Source: Bacteroides fragilis NCTC 9343 (GTDB lineage: Bacteria; Bacteroidota; Bacteroidia; Bacteroidales; Bacteroidaceae). From it: a stretch of 64,000 bases of DNA. The position numbers and the translations under genes were made by a program. Positions 33,773 through 42,519 of this stretch are shown here, piece after piece (position 1 is the stretch's first letter; the number at the start of each line of letters is the position of its first letter). The stretch is taken from NCBI RefSeq assembly GCF_000025985.1, contig NC_003228.3, forward strand, positions 3,348,001 to 3,412,000, read 5' to 3'. The notes beneath the pieces are model-generated. The model searched no databases. It saw only the letters and a list, made by a program, of their open reading frames with translations, and was not told the origin of the DNA.

Positions 33773-34200
33773 ATGAATCCAATTAGCTTTAAGCTTTACA
33801 AAAGAGTTTTGTTTCTAGATGAAGAGAGTTGCAAAAAACACCTCAAAAAACAAAGAGAAAAACAAGGTATTATTTATTTAAAATGCGGGCGCGTTCATCA
33901 TTATTGGAACAAGAACAGAAATAAATGACAGTGTAGAAAGAACTACACTAACCTCTGGTACTGTTATGCATGGAACTAAACTCCCTATAATGTACTGATA
34001 CATTGCAATGCATTTTCTTACTTCTATGAAAAAGTCATTCTTAGCATTAGAAATGCAAAGATAATTGAGTCATAGTTGTTATCAACCAATTTAGGAGCTT
34101 ATGCACAAGCTTCGCAATGTAATGAGACTAAGAAATGCTGGATACCAACTTTGTGGTTTTATCGAATTGAACGAAGGTTTCTTCTCCACACAAAGAGATG
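33773..34200 (+). pseudogene. Dead IS1595-family transposase
   Basis: The ATG at 33773 opens a 51-codon frame (MNPISFKLYKRVLFLDEESC) like the zinc-ribbon start of IS1595-family transposases. It stops at 33928 before the second zinc pair. In another frame the protein resumes (LTSGTVMHGTKLPIMY, stop, YIAMHFLTSMKKSFLALEMQR, stop), and again later as HKLRNVMRLRNAGYQL and FIELNEGFFSTQ. In-frame stops fall where Trp and Gln are expected, and the first catalytic Asp of the DDE set appears as Asn. The C-terminal half is missing. No terminal inverted repeats were found. Confidence 0.8.
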
Positions 34201-34320
34201 TTTAATATTCATTTGTGTTGGTTATCAGACAACGTTCAAACATATTAAAAAAAAAAATGATTATTTTTATCTACTTTTGTTTATCTTTGTCACACTGTTT
34301 AATTTTAAATCAAATTAGTT

Positions 34321-34557
34321 ATGTGCAAAGAAAAAGAGTTTCCTATGAATTTTGTTCCAGTAAAAAGTATCCATTTATCTTTAGTTGAAGAAAAAGATAA
34401 GTTCTTCATTATTGATGAAGTTTCTTCTAAGGTTTTGATTACTTTTAATAATGAAATTAATGCCCAAAATGCTATGAAACAAATTACAGATAATTTATCC
34501 ACCACAATTAATCATATATTGACTATTTCTCAACAAAATATCCAGATACTTGAATAA
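34321..34557 (+). CDS. Small protein of unknown function coupled to a DJ-1/PfpI gene
   Basis: 78 residues, not recognised. It is rich in Lys, Glu, Ile and Asn with no cysteine pair or membrane segment. The middle reads HLSLVEEKDKFFIIDEVSS and the second half looks helical (NAQNAMKQITDNLSTTINHIL). The base composition is more AT-rich than that of its neighbours. Its stop codon is one base before the ATG of the next gene, which implies coupled translation. TACTTTTG (34272-34279) and TATCTTTG (34282-34289) upstream are possible -7 boxes. Confidence 0.55.
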   Translation: MCKEKEFPMNFVPVKSIHLSLVEEKDKFFIIDEVSSKVLITFNNEINAQNAMKQITDNLSTTINHILTISQQNIQILE

Positions 34558-34558
34558 G

Positions 34559-35152
34559 ATGAAACAAGAAGTGTTATTTATCATTCTCAATGAATATGCC
34601 GATTGGGAAAGTGCCTTTCTGGCAGCTTCTCTCCATTCCGGACTGATGCCGGGTAGTGAAATCAAGTATGTAGTCAAAACAGTAGCCCCCACTTTGGAGG
34701 CAGTCCGTTCCTTGGGTGGTTTCCGTACTCTGCCGGACTACAGTTTTGATACTATGCCCTCTGATTATGCCGGCTTGGTTTTGATAGGAGGTATGCAATG
34801 GCAATCTCCTGAAGCAGAACGTATATTTCCCATTGTACAGGATGCTTTCGAAAAAGGGAAAGTGATTGGTGGTATCTGTAACGCTGCTTCATTTTTATGT
34901 GCCCATGGCTTCCTGAATCATGTCAAACATACGGGAAACACTCTTGCCGTACTTAAACAGTGGGGTGGAGAGCGATATACCAACGAGGATGGTTACTTGG
35001 AAAAGCAGGCTGTCGGCGATAAGAACATAGTTACGGCAAATGGTACCGGTTATCTGGAATTCACCCGTGAGTTGCTATTAGCATTGAAAGCCGATACACA
35101 AGAAAAGATAGAGGCATTTTATGATTTCAGTAAAAATGGACTTGTGAGATAA
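34559..35152 (+). CDS. DJ-1/PfpI-family protein (class I amidotransferase-like)
   Basis: 197 residues from the ATG at 34559; an upstream TTG overlaps the previous gene and is less likely. The flavodoxin-like fold has the nucleophile elbow GGICNAASF with its cysteine, preceded by YAGLVLIGGMQW. The family includes chaperones, glyoxalases and peptidases, so the reaction is open. It follows the 78-residue gene after one base. Confidence 0.88.
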   Translation: MKQEVLFIILNEYADWESAFLAASLHSGLMPGSEIKYVVKTVAPTLEAVRSLGGFRTLPDYSFDTMPSDYAGLVLIGGMQWQSPEAERIFPIVQDAFEKGKVIGGICNAASFLCAHGFLNHVKHTGNTLAVLKQWGGERYTNEDGYLEKQAVGDKNIVTANGTGYLEFTRELLLALKADTQEKIEAFYDFSKNGLVR

Positions 35153-35171
35153 CTACATATTCATCAAGCAT

Positions 35172-35288
35172 ATGGGACAACATAAATTATCCGATGATTC
35201 TCTTTTGGCTATAGAAGGAAATTTCATGGAACCCCGTATGTCTAACTGGAAAAGAGGAGAAGAAAATATTCTCTTTACGATCCCCTAA
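35172..35288 (+). CDS. Possible 38-residue peptide or gene fragment
   Basis: An ATG frame of 38 codons (start MGQHKLSDDSLLAIEGNFME, end ILFTIP) in the gap after the PfpI gene. No family was recognised; it may be a fragment. The support is only an open frame with protein-like composition. Confidence 0.2.
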   Translation: MGQHKLSDDSLLAIEGNFMEPRMSNWKRGEENILFTIP

Positions 35289-35342
35289 CAATGATGTGAC
35301 ATGTGATGACAATGAAACCCGTAATCATAAGAGATCAGGTCA

Positions 35343-35722
35343 ATGAAGCAACCAAAAACTAATCCGGACAGCCTAATCGAGAATTATCTTCCGGCAGATT
35401 ATTATGCGACTCTTTTTCAAAAGAGTCGCATAACAAGAACGTCATCTCCATTGACGAGTTCGCAGATATAGCTTTTAACCAACTTCCCTCTTGGATTATC
35501 CTGCTTCTAATAGTAAGAAATAGTTTGATTAAACCCTTCGGACTCGATACAAACAGACGAGTCACGGATATAAAGTGTGAAAAAAGTCAACATGAAATAA
35601 TCTTTGGCATGTCCGATAAGCACCTGACTTTTTACGTATCCCTTTGGTGTAAGGATAGAGTAGAAAAAGAGGTAAACGTGCATCTTCCTAAAAAGAAAAG
35701 CATCCCGGAATTACGTAATTAA
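35343..35722 (+). pseudogene. DUF2867-family gene with a frameshift
   Basis: The ATG at 35343 opens a frame with IENYLPADYYA. The protein continues one frame over as DSFSKESHNKN, then VISIDEFADIAFNQLPSWI, VRNSLIKPFGLD and MSDKHLTFYVSLW, the pattern of DUF2867 proteins. The frame change falls exactly at a perfect 32 bp palindrome (35402-35433). The function of the family is unknown. A sequencing error cannot be excluded, but the palindrome offers a biological cause. Confidence 0.7.
35402..35433. repeat. Perfect 15 bp-arm palindrome at the frameshift site
   Basis: Arms 35402-35416 and 35419-35433 (TTATGCGACTCTTTT and its exact reverse complement) are separated by two bases. It lies inside the DUF2867 coding region. 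Confidence 0.9.
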
Positions 35723-35732
35723 ACAGACTTTT

Positions 35733-36125
35733 TTATTGCTCCGAAATCTTTCTTACTATCGGTTTATCCGCTTCCGCCCAGTCCAATATTGCCATCTCTC
35801 GTGTAGAAAGCCATTGTGCAGCAATATGTTCTTTCAATACATATCTTTGCCCGACAGGATGGCAAAGAAAAGCATGCATCGTGATCTCAAAATCGGGATA
35901 GGTATGATGGACGGTCAAAAGTTTCTCTCCCACTTCAATAACGTAATCCATTTCCTCCATGATTTCCCTTTGAAGCGCCTCCTGCAAAGATTCACCTTCC
36001 TCCACTTTTCCACCCGGAAATTCATATCTGAAAGAAGTATATGAAAATTTAGTTTGCCCCCGTTGTACACAAAGATATTTCTCACCTAATCGAATAACGG
36101 CTGCTACAACTTCTATACTTTTCAT
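35733..36125 (-). CDS. Nudix hydrolase (MutT-like)
   Basis: 130 residues from the ATG at 36125 (MKSIEVVAAVIRLGEKYLCV). The longer frame to 36329 would overlap the opposite mcrB start and has no family support. The Nudix box is complete: G in PGGKVEEGE, then REIMEEM. C-terminal features (EHIAAQWLS, then LDWAEADKPIV) resemble CTP pyrophosphohydrolase/8-oxo-dGTPase types of about 130 residues. It probably cleans damaged or non-standard nucleotides. It is convergent with the DUF2867 relic and divergent from the McrBC genes. Confidence 0.93.
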   Translation of the reverse strand: MKSIEVVAAVIRLGEKYLCVQRGQTKFSYTSFRYEFPGGKVEEGESLQEALQREIMEEMDYVIEVGEKLLTVHHTYPDFEITMHAFLCHPVGQRYVLKEHIAAQWLSTREMAILDWAEADKPIVRKISEQ

Positions 36126-36237
36126 AATGACTATGATATTGGGATTAAAAATAATAGAGGCAAAAGTAATAAAAGAATGCGGGAAAGAAAGAAATAAAGA
36201 TATATTTATAATGCACAGTACATTTTTGTAAGACACA

Positions 36238-36269
36238 TTTGTTGCTACAAAAAATTTTACGTAAATTTG
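36238..36269 (+). promoter_or_regulatory. Promoter of the McrBC-type operon
   Basis: TTTG at 36238-36241, a 20 bp spacer and TAAATTTG at 36262-36269: a full match to the Bacteroides consensus, 12 bp before the first ATG of the mcrB-like gene. Confidence 0.75.
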
Positions 36270-36281
36270 TATGGTAACAAT

Positions 36282-38243
36282 ATGATCATTATGGATTTTG
36301 AAAAAATCACCAAAGAAGCTGTAGTACAAGCTTTACTAGAAATCAAGAAAAATGGCATCCCTAAAAATGCGCACTCTTCTACTTATGATATTTTATACAA
36401 AGGTAAGAGATATCCACCTAAACTAGTGATGGAATATGCTTATCAACATTCTACTGGAAAACAAATAACCAGAAATGATTTTGAAGGAGGAGAAAAGACA
36501 CCATGTTTTAATAGATTGAAAGAATTAGGATTTACTATAGTTCATAAAGAGAAAAATCCTAACTTTTATGAGACACTAACTAAATTCCTTGAACAAACTA
36601 AGACAAAAAGTCAAAAATATAAAGACTATCCCAAAGAGTTTTTGGGACTGAATATTAGTGTTAGTTTTGGTATAGGTGGCCCTTCAAAGACTCCATGGAT
36701 TTCTTTCTTGTACGATGGACAAAAGACTCAACATGGTATATACCCTGTATACTTATATTACAAAGAATATAATACACTGTTTTTAGCGTATGGTGTAAGT
36801 GAAACCACTCCACCCAATATAGAGTGGAAGTTTAATACTAGTCCTGAAACAATTTTTGATTTTTTTAAACGGAAAGGAATAAAACCTAAACGATATGGAA
36901 ATTCATATGTATTTAAGGATTATGATATTAACAACTTAAATCCTTCTACAATCAATAAAGATTTATTTGAAATCATCGAAAATTATAAGAATTTAATGGC
37001 TTCATATACAGAAATATCAACTAATACTAATAAAATGCAAAGTCCCAGTATTAACATAGATTATCAGTCTATACCAGCTAATCTAAGACAATTTGTCACT
37101 GCTATTAAATCGAAACCATTCATACTGTTAGCTGGCATTTCTGGTACAGGAAAATCACGTATAGTCCGACAATTAGCTTATGCCACTGGTGGAGAAAACC
37201 CAGAAAAAGTTCAAAAGCCATATAATTACGAAATGATATCTGTACATCCAAACTGGCACGACTCTACAGAATTGTTAGGATATGTAACTCGGGTTTCCGG
37301 AAATCCGGAGTATATAGTAACTGATTTTCTGAAATTTATAGCTAAAGCTTGGTTCTACGAAGGAATCCCATTCTTCCTTTGCTTGGATGAAATGAACCTA
37401 GCACCCGTAGAACAATATTTTGCAGAGTACCTTAGTGTTGTCGAGAGCCGAAAATTGAGAAATAATAAAATAGTTACAGACCCGATAGTACCTCCATTGA
37501 CAACTTGGGATAAAGCAGATCAGAAAACACTTGTTTCTGATCAAATACTTAAAGAATTATTTCATGAATTTTGGAATAATGAAGGTTGGAATAACTCTAC
37601 AATAGCTGCCCGAATTGAAGAATTAAAAGAACAATTCAAAAATACAGGTATTTCTATTCCTCAGAATCTGATTGTAATGGGAACTGTGAACATGGATGAA
37701 ACAACTTATAGTTTTAGTCGTAAGGTACTGGACCGTGCAATGACCATTGAGATGAATCATGTAGATTTAAATAGTGGTCTCAGCAAAGCACAAGATAATA
37801 TTACTCCTATCACGGCTAAAGCACTTTTACCTGAAGTAGTTGAGGGATATGATGTTTATGAACAAAACCCAGAAATATGTAAATCTATTATCAAATATCT
37901 ACAACAAGTTAATGAGAAGTTAGAAGATAGTCCATTCAAAATTGCCTATCGCACACGCAATGAATTTCTTATCTATGTGTTAGCTAATTTACCATATCAA
38001 GGTAAAGAGACTCAGGAACAGTGTATCACTCGTGCACTCGACGAAATAACCTGTATGAAAATACTGAGTCGTATCGAAGGAGACAAAAACAAAGTAGGTA
38101 CAGTATTAGATGACTTATATACCATTATACAAAAGAGAATTGAAACAAGTGGTATTAATTCAGAAAAATCAATCTCTCTTGATAAAATTCGAAGAATGAA
38201 AAAGAAATTGGAAACGGCCTATTATTGCGACTTTTGGAACTAA
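36282..38243 (+). CDS. McrB-like GTPase subunit of a type IV restriction system
   Basis: 653 residues from the ATG at 36282 (another ATG is at 36291; the TTG at 36267 lies inside the promoter). Three parts are seen: a small N-terminal module (about 1-90, with YKGKRYPPKLVMEYAYQ and FEGGEKTPCFNRLKELGF) like the head domain of ScoMcrA-type proteins; an MrcB_N/DUF3578-like module (about 115-240, TPWISFLYDGQKTQHGIYPV); and the AAA+ motor with Walker A AGISGTGKSR (about 284-293) and Walker B FFLCLDEMNLAPVEQYFAE. VMGTVNMDETTYSFSRKVLDRA is the usual sensor/arginine region. It should recognise modified DNA and drive the nuclease encoded next, 16 bp downstream. Confidence 0.88.
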   Translation: MIIMDFEKITKEAVVQALLEIKKNGIPKNAHSSTYDILYKGKRYPPKLVMEYAYQHSTGKQITRNDFEGGEKTPCFNRLKELGFTIVHKEKNPNFYETLTKFLEQTKTKSQKYKDYPKEFLGLNISVSFGIGGPSKTPWISFLYDGQKTQHGIYPVYLYYKEYNTLFLAYGVSETTPPNIEWKFNTSPETIFDFFKRKGIKPKRYGNSYVFKDYDINNLNPSTINKDLFEIIENYKNLMASYTEISTNTNKMQSPSINIDYQSIPANLRQFVTAIKSKPFILLAGISGTGKSRIVRQLAYATGGENPEKVQKPYNYEMISVHPNWHDSTELLGYVTRVSGNPEYIVTDFLKFIAKAWFYEGIPFFLCLDEMNLAPVEQYFAEYLSVVESRKLRNNKIVTDPIVPPLTTWDKADQKTLVSDQILKELFHEFWNNEGWNNSTIAARIEELKEQFKNTGISIPQNLIVMGTVNMDETTYSFSRKVLDRAMTIEMNHVDLNSGLSKAQDNITPITAKALLPEVVEGYDVYEQNPEICKSIIKYLQQVNEKLEDSPFKIAYRTRNEFLIYVLANLPYQGKETQEQCITRALDEITCMKILSRIEGDKNKVGTVLDDLYTIIQKRIETSGINSEKSISLDKIRRMKKKLETAYYCDFWN

Positions 38244-38259
38244 TCACTAACGAAAAATT

Positions 38260-40488
38260 ATGGAGGCGCTGCTCACACTGAACCATCCAGACTATAAATT
38301 AATGGTCTATTGTCCTTCTTATGATAAAATATTTAAGAAGGCGCAAACTTGCATGCGTGTAAAGCAGAATGATGAAACTCTTTATTCTATTTATACGTGG
38401 GATAAAAATGCATTCACTCAAATTAATGGAGAGCAATTAATAGAAGGTAAAAGGCACCCTTCTATCTTTTTTGAAAATACAGATTATCAATTCTGGATCA
38501 ATTTTAAAAGAATAGATATAGAAGATGCTTGGATCAATACTCCTTTGAGAAACATTCAAGATAATTTTATGTTCAATCAAGAAAATCAGATACTCTTTGG
38601 ACATCTTAACTATGGAAACGATATCGGTAGAGCAGAATTTAATATTGATTATAAACTGAAAAATGGAGAAATAAGGCATTCAAAACTTGGTTACGATGTA
38701 CTTTCAATAAAATTAGATTATCATAAAGACTTAAAGAAGATTGTAGACGATATTGAGAAAGAATATCGAATGCTTTCTATTGACTTTCTGCGAAAAACAT
38801 ACCACACTTTTGATGTAGATGTAGTAGGAGAAACACCAGATATTATCTGGTGGAATCTATTTAAAGACATTCAAACAAACTTTATACAAGCTGTAAAAAC
38901 CATTGTGGACTGTCCCCGTAACCGGCTAGTACAAAAAGAGACCTATCTTCGGGCTGACAAACTAAAACGATTAACTCCACAATTGGAAATACAATTAACA
39001 GAACATCGTAAAAATCCAGCGCATTTATACCGTACCGAGCACCCTATTGCCTGCGTAGATACAATGGAGAATCGTTTTTTGAAGTACTGTATTATCTTCA
39101 TTGCCGAAAAATTCTCAGATTTAAAATGCAGAATTATTAATAGTTACAAGCAATTGACAGAGAAATATATTATCAATCTGAATCAGCAACAGGAGGAATT
39201 ACAACGATTGGTTCACCACCCATTCTTCAGAACAGTAGGTGAATTTCGAGGATTCACACAAGAATCTTTGATATTAAAACAAGCCACTGGATATTCGGAA
39301 ATTTATCATGATTGGATCATACTTAGTTGTGGATATGATCTAAAAGAAGGCGCTAATAGTCTAGAGCTAAAAGATATAGCTAAATTATACGAAATATGGT
39401 GCTTCATCGAACTCAAGAATATTATTAAAGAATTATTAGGAAACGAAGTCGAAACAAATTATTCTAAACGACCAGAAAAAAAATTTATTACCCAGTTGGG
39501 AAAAGGAAAATTATCTAAGGTCATCTTCTCTAAACACAACATTGAGCTGGCAAAAATTTGCTATAATCCTAAAAGTTACGTTGGAGAAGAACAACTATCC
39601 ACAATAATTCCGTGTACAACTTCATATACTGTCTCACAACAGCCAGACATTATCTTACAACTAACAAGACGCGATATCAAACAAGGTATAAAACTAACCT
39701 ATTTATTTGACGCAAAATACAGAATAGGAGATACTCAAGATAATGTAGACACTCCACCTGACGATGCTATCAATCAAATGCACCGCTATCGAGATGCAAT
39801 ATACTACATAGATCAAGATACTAAACAGCTAAAGAAAGAGGTTATTGGTGGTTATATCTTATTTCCCGGAAATGGTGAAGACAGCGCTGTCGAAGAGATG
39901 AATTTCTATAAATCTATTGGAAAAGTTAACATCGGCGCTTTCCCCCTACGTCCACAGGATAATGAAAGCAAAGAGCTGCTTAGAGGTTTTCTTAAAAGAT
40001 TGATTTGGGAATGTCCAACCTATCAGATTTTAGAACAAACTTTTACTCACAAAGAAACAATGCTAACTTTCAATCAACCTGGAAGTGTATTATTAGTTCC
40101 CATTGCAAAAAGCCGCTCCTATTTCAAAGATTTTAATGAACGTAGTAAAGTGATTCATTATTATTTTGGCAAAATCAAAATGGGAGGTGTATACGAACAT
40201 TTAAATTTCCAGAAATATGATTACTTTATTCCGGTAATTGAAGGAAAAATCAGGGATGTCTATCGCATTGAATATGCATCAGTTAGACATAGGAACGACA
40301 TTCCAGGAATAGAACCAAAAGAAAATGTGGATCTTTCTGACTTCAGAATTTACATGAAACTTACTTCTCCCTCTTATTTAACTGGTGCAAAACGATTAAT
40401 TCCTATTCGGCATTCGAGGATTGATTATAAATGTTTCTTTAAAGAATATAATTCAATAACGGAAGTGATAAATCTTATAACTGAATAG
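38260..40488 (+). CDS. McrC-like nuclease subunit (DUF2357 / PD-(D/E)XK)
   Basis: 742 residues. The N-terminal half is the DUF2357-type region that contacts the AAA+ ring. The conserved KLYEIWCFIEL is at about 375-385. The nuclease core shows QPDII (461-465) and FDAKYRIG (483-490), giving the D-x(n)-D-x-K of PD-(D/E)XK enzymes, followed by INQMHRYRDAIYYI. The C-terminal 200 or so residues form an added domain seen in longer McrC relatives. All catalytic residues look intact. Its last 14 bases overlap the convergent DUF1294 gene. Confidence 0.88.
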   Translation: MEALLTLNHPDYKLMVYCPSYDKIFKKAQTCMRVKQNDETLYSIYTWDKNAFTQINGEQLIEGKRHPSIFFENTDYQFWINFKRIDIEDAWINTPLRNIQDNFMFNQENQILFGHLNYGNDIGRAEFNIDYKLKNGEIRHSKLGYDVLSIKLDYHKDLKKIVDDIEKEYRMLSIDFLRKTYHTFDVDVVGETPDIIWWNLFKDIQTNFIQAVKTIVDCPRNRLVQKETYLRADKLKRLTPQLEIQLTEHRKNPAHLYRTEHPIACVDTMENRFLKYCIIFIAEKFSDLKCRIINSYKQLTEKYIINLNQQQEELQRLVHHPFFRTVGEFRGFTQESLILKQATGYSEIYHDWIILSCGYDLKEGANSLELKDIAKLYEIWCFIELKNIIKELLGNEVETNYSKRPEKKFITQLGKGKLSKVIFSKHNIELAKICYNPKSYVGEEQLSTIIPCTTSYTVSQQPDIILQLTRRDIKQGIKLTYLFDAKYRIGDTQDNVDTPPDDAINQMHRYRDAIYYIDQDTKQLKKEVIGGYILFPGNGEDSAVEEMNFYKSIGKVNIGAFPLRPQDNESKELLRGFLKRLIWECPTYQILEQTFTHKETMLTFNQPGSVLLVPIAKSRSYFKDFNERSKVIHYYFGKIKMGGVYEHLNFQKYDYFIPVIEGKIRDVYRIEYASVRHRNDIPGIEPKENVDLSDFRIYMKLTSPSYLTGAKRLIPIRHSRIDYKCFFKEYNSITEVINLITE

Positions 40489-40753
40489 ATATCGTTAAAT
40501 ACCAATAATATACCGCTATACCTACTTGCAATCCCTCAATCACCGGTATTCCATACTTGAATTTAAAATACCATGTCTTATGCCGAAAGATATACATCCC
40601 CACCCGTGCACCTAACGAACCTACTACGGCTATTCCCTGCAGACGGACTTCAGGAGTACGCCATCGTTTCCGGGATGCATGCCGTTTATCAATACCATAC
40701 ATAACGAAAACAACGATATTCACAACTACTAAATATAAAATAAGTAACTTCAA
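40475..40753 (-). CDS. DUF1294-family small membrane protein
   Basis: 92 residues starting from TTG (MKLLILYLVVVNIVVFVMYGIDKRHA); an in-frame stop two codons upstream and the conserved N-terminal helix fix this start. The family pattern YGIDKxxA...WRTPE..L...G..GA is clear, with two or three membrane helices and a basic loop. The function is unknown. A TATCTTTG box lies 27 bp upstream (40780-40787). Confidence 0.85.
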   Translation of the reverse strand: MKLLILYLVVVNIVVFVMYGIDKRHASRKRWRTPEVRLQGIAVVGSLGARVGMYIFRHKTWYFKFKYGIPVIEGLQVGIAVYYWYLTISIQL

Positions 40754-40779
40754 CAGTCAGCCTTTTTGCAATTCTCCTG

Positions 40780-40787
40780 CAAAGATA
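40780..40787 (-). promoter_or_regulatory. Candidate -7 box of the DUF1294 gene
   Basis: TATCTTTG on the minus strand, back to back with the rlmF promoter (40809-40839). Confidence 0.5.
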
Positions 40788-40808
40788 CATATTTTTAATC
40801 AGGCCAGA

Positions 40809-40839
40809 TTTGCCGGCCGGAAGATTCTCCGTATCTTTG
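40809..40839 (+). promoter_or_regulatory. Consensus promoter touching the rlmF start codon
   Basis: TTTG at 40809-40812, 19 bp, TATCTTTG at 40832-40839. The ATG follows after only 4 bases, so transcription would begin at or beside the start codon. Confidence 0.7.
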
Positions 40840-40843
40840 CCAC

Positions 40844-41761
40844 ATGGCAGAGAGAAACGAATTACATAAAAGGAACAGGCATAACGGACAGTACGATTTT
40901 TCAAGACTGACGGAGGAATACCCACCGTTAAAAAAGTTCATCGTACTGAACGCTTATGGAACAACAAGCATCGATTTCTTTAATCCCCGGGCAGTAAAGG
41001 CACTCAACAAAGCCCTCTTGATAAGTTACTACGGCATACGATACTGGGATATTCCCAAGAATTATCTGTGCCCACCCATTCCCGGGAGAGCAGATTATAT
41101 CCATTACATAGCAGATTTGATTCAGCCGGATATATCCGATGAATCGACAGGGTTGAAAACAGCTGTCCCAAACACCCGTCAATACAGGTGCCTGGATATC
41201 GGTGTAGGTGCCAACTGCATCTACCCCATTATCGGTCAAACGGAATATGGATGGACTTTCGTCGGTTCCGATATCGATCCGGTTTCCATTGACAATGCAC
41301 GAAAGATCGTAACTTGTAATCCGGCATTGGCTCACAAAATAGAACTTCGGCTACAACGGGATAGCCGGAAAATATTTGAAGGAATCATTGCTCCGAATGA
41401 ATATTTCGACGTAACTCTCTGTAATCCTCCCTTCCACAGTTCCAAAGAAGAAGCAGAAGACGGTACGCTACGCAAACTCAGCAGCCTGAAAGGTAAGAAA
41501 GTAACCAAAGCCCAGCTCAACTTCGGAGGCAATGCCAACGAACTCTGGTGTGAGGGCGGTGAATTTCGATTTCTGCTGACTATGATCGAAGAAAGTCGCA
41601 ACTACCGGAAAAATTGCGGATGGTTCACCAGTCTGGTATCAAAAGAAAAGAACCTGGGTAAACTGACCGCCAAGCTGAAATCGACCGATATAGCCGAACA
41701 TAGAATCATTGAGATGCACCAAGGTACTAAAACCAGCCGGATCCTGGCATGGAGATTTTGA
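40844..41761 (+). CDS. rlmF: 23S rRNA (adenine1618-N6)-methyltransferase
   Basis: 305 residues. The SAM-binding motif is [15 protein letters not shown] and the catalytic NPPF motif of N6-adenine methyltransferases is in LCNPPFHSS. The RlmF N-terminus [12 protein letters not shown] and the internal [12 protein letters not shown] are characteristic. It modifies A1618 (E. coli numbering) of 23S rRNA. The ATG at 40844 is the only start that keeps the conserved N-terminus. Confidence 0.95.
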
Positions 41762-42040
41762 GAAAGATAGGGTTATCAAATCAGCAAGTATCGACTCAAA
41801 TCCTTTAGGGAGACGATCTTCACAAGAGAGCGACTGCCATCTAAAGATATCATTGACATTGAGCTGTCTACCAAAACAAACAAGCAAGTTCCGGAAAGCA
41901 TGTTTTAACATAGTATTAAAACTTGTTTTCTATAAACAAAAGATTTGTTCTTTGACTGTAGAAAACTAATTCTTTATTTATAAACCATCAAAACCATATA
42001 TTCAGAATTAACATTGTTAACAGGAAAACAATACACCATT

Positions 42041-42514
42041 ATGAACCTATTAATCATCAGTAACGCCGATAGCTGCCGCAGCCGAATCGCACAAGCACTT
42101 CTTTCTTCGTTCGGAAAAGGCATGAAAGTATATTCTGCAGGGACAATGCCCGCAGCAGAGATTCATCCGTTGGTCCTGAAACTAATAAAGGAAACAGATA
42201 TCGAACCGAACACACAACCTCCCCACTCCATCCGTGAATACACCAACGAAAACTGGGACCATATCATCGTACTTTCCGGTACGGCCGATGATATACGCAA
42301 TCTCTTCCGGAAGGAGGTAAAACACTGGTATCATCTTCCCTTTGAAGACTTGTTCTCCACAGCGGCACCAAGCGAAGCGGAACTGTGGGATCGCCTGATA
42401 CGCCTGAAAGAAGATATACAAAGAAAAATGTACGAACTATACCGGGACGATCTGAGAGAGCAATTACTACCGCGCTGTAGCTGCGGAGCCAATGACTTTT
42501 GCAGATGTGAGTGA
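42041..42514 (+). CDS. Low-molecular-weight phosphatase / arsenate-reductase-like protein lacking the catalytic cysteine
   Basis: 157 residues from the ATG at 42041 (an upstream TTG at 42014 is less likely). The N-terminal P-loop reads IISNADSCRS, where active relatives have VCTGNSCRS. Aligned on SCRS, the nucleophilic Cys is replaced by S7, while the second Cys (C12) and R13 are kept. Downstream, KVYSAGTMPA and WDHIIVLSG follow the LMW-PTP fold. The C-terminus is cysteine-rich (CSCGANDFCRC), possibly metal binding. Normal phosphatase or arsenate reductase activity is doubtful; a binding or regulatory role is possible. The 280 bp before it contain no supported gene. Confidence 0.8.
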   Translation: MNLLIISNADSCRSRIAQALLSSFGKGMKVYSAGTMPAAEIHPLVLKLIKETDIEPNTQPPHSIREYTNENWDHIIVLSGTADDIRNLFRKEVKHWYHLPFEDLFSTAAPSEAELWDRLIRLKEDIQRKMYELYRDDLREQLLPRCSCGANDFCRCE

Positions 42515-42519
42515 GGGAA

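Noticed and set aside
35733..36329. Longer 198-residue form of the Nudix protein
   Set aside because: The extra N-terminal part overlaps the opposite promoter and mcrB start and has no Nudix-family resemblance.
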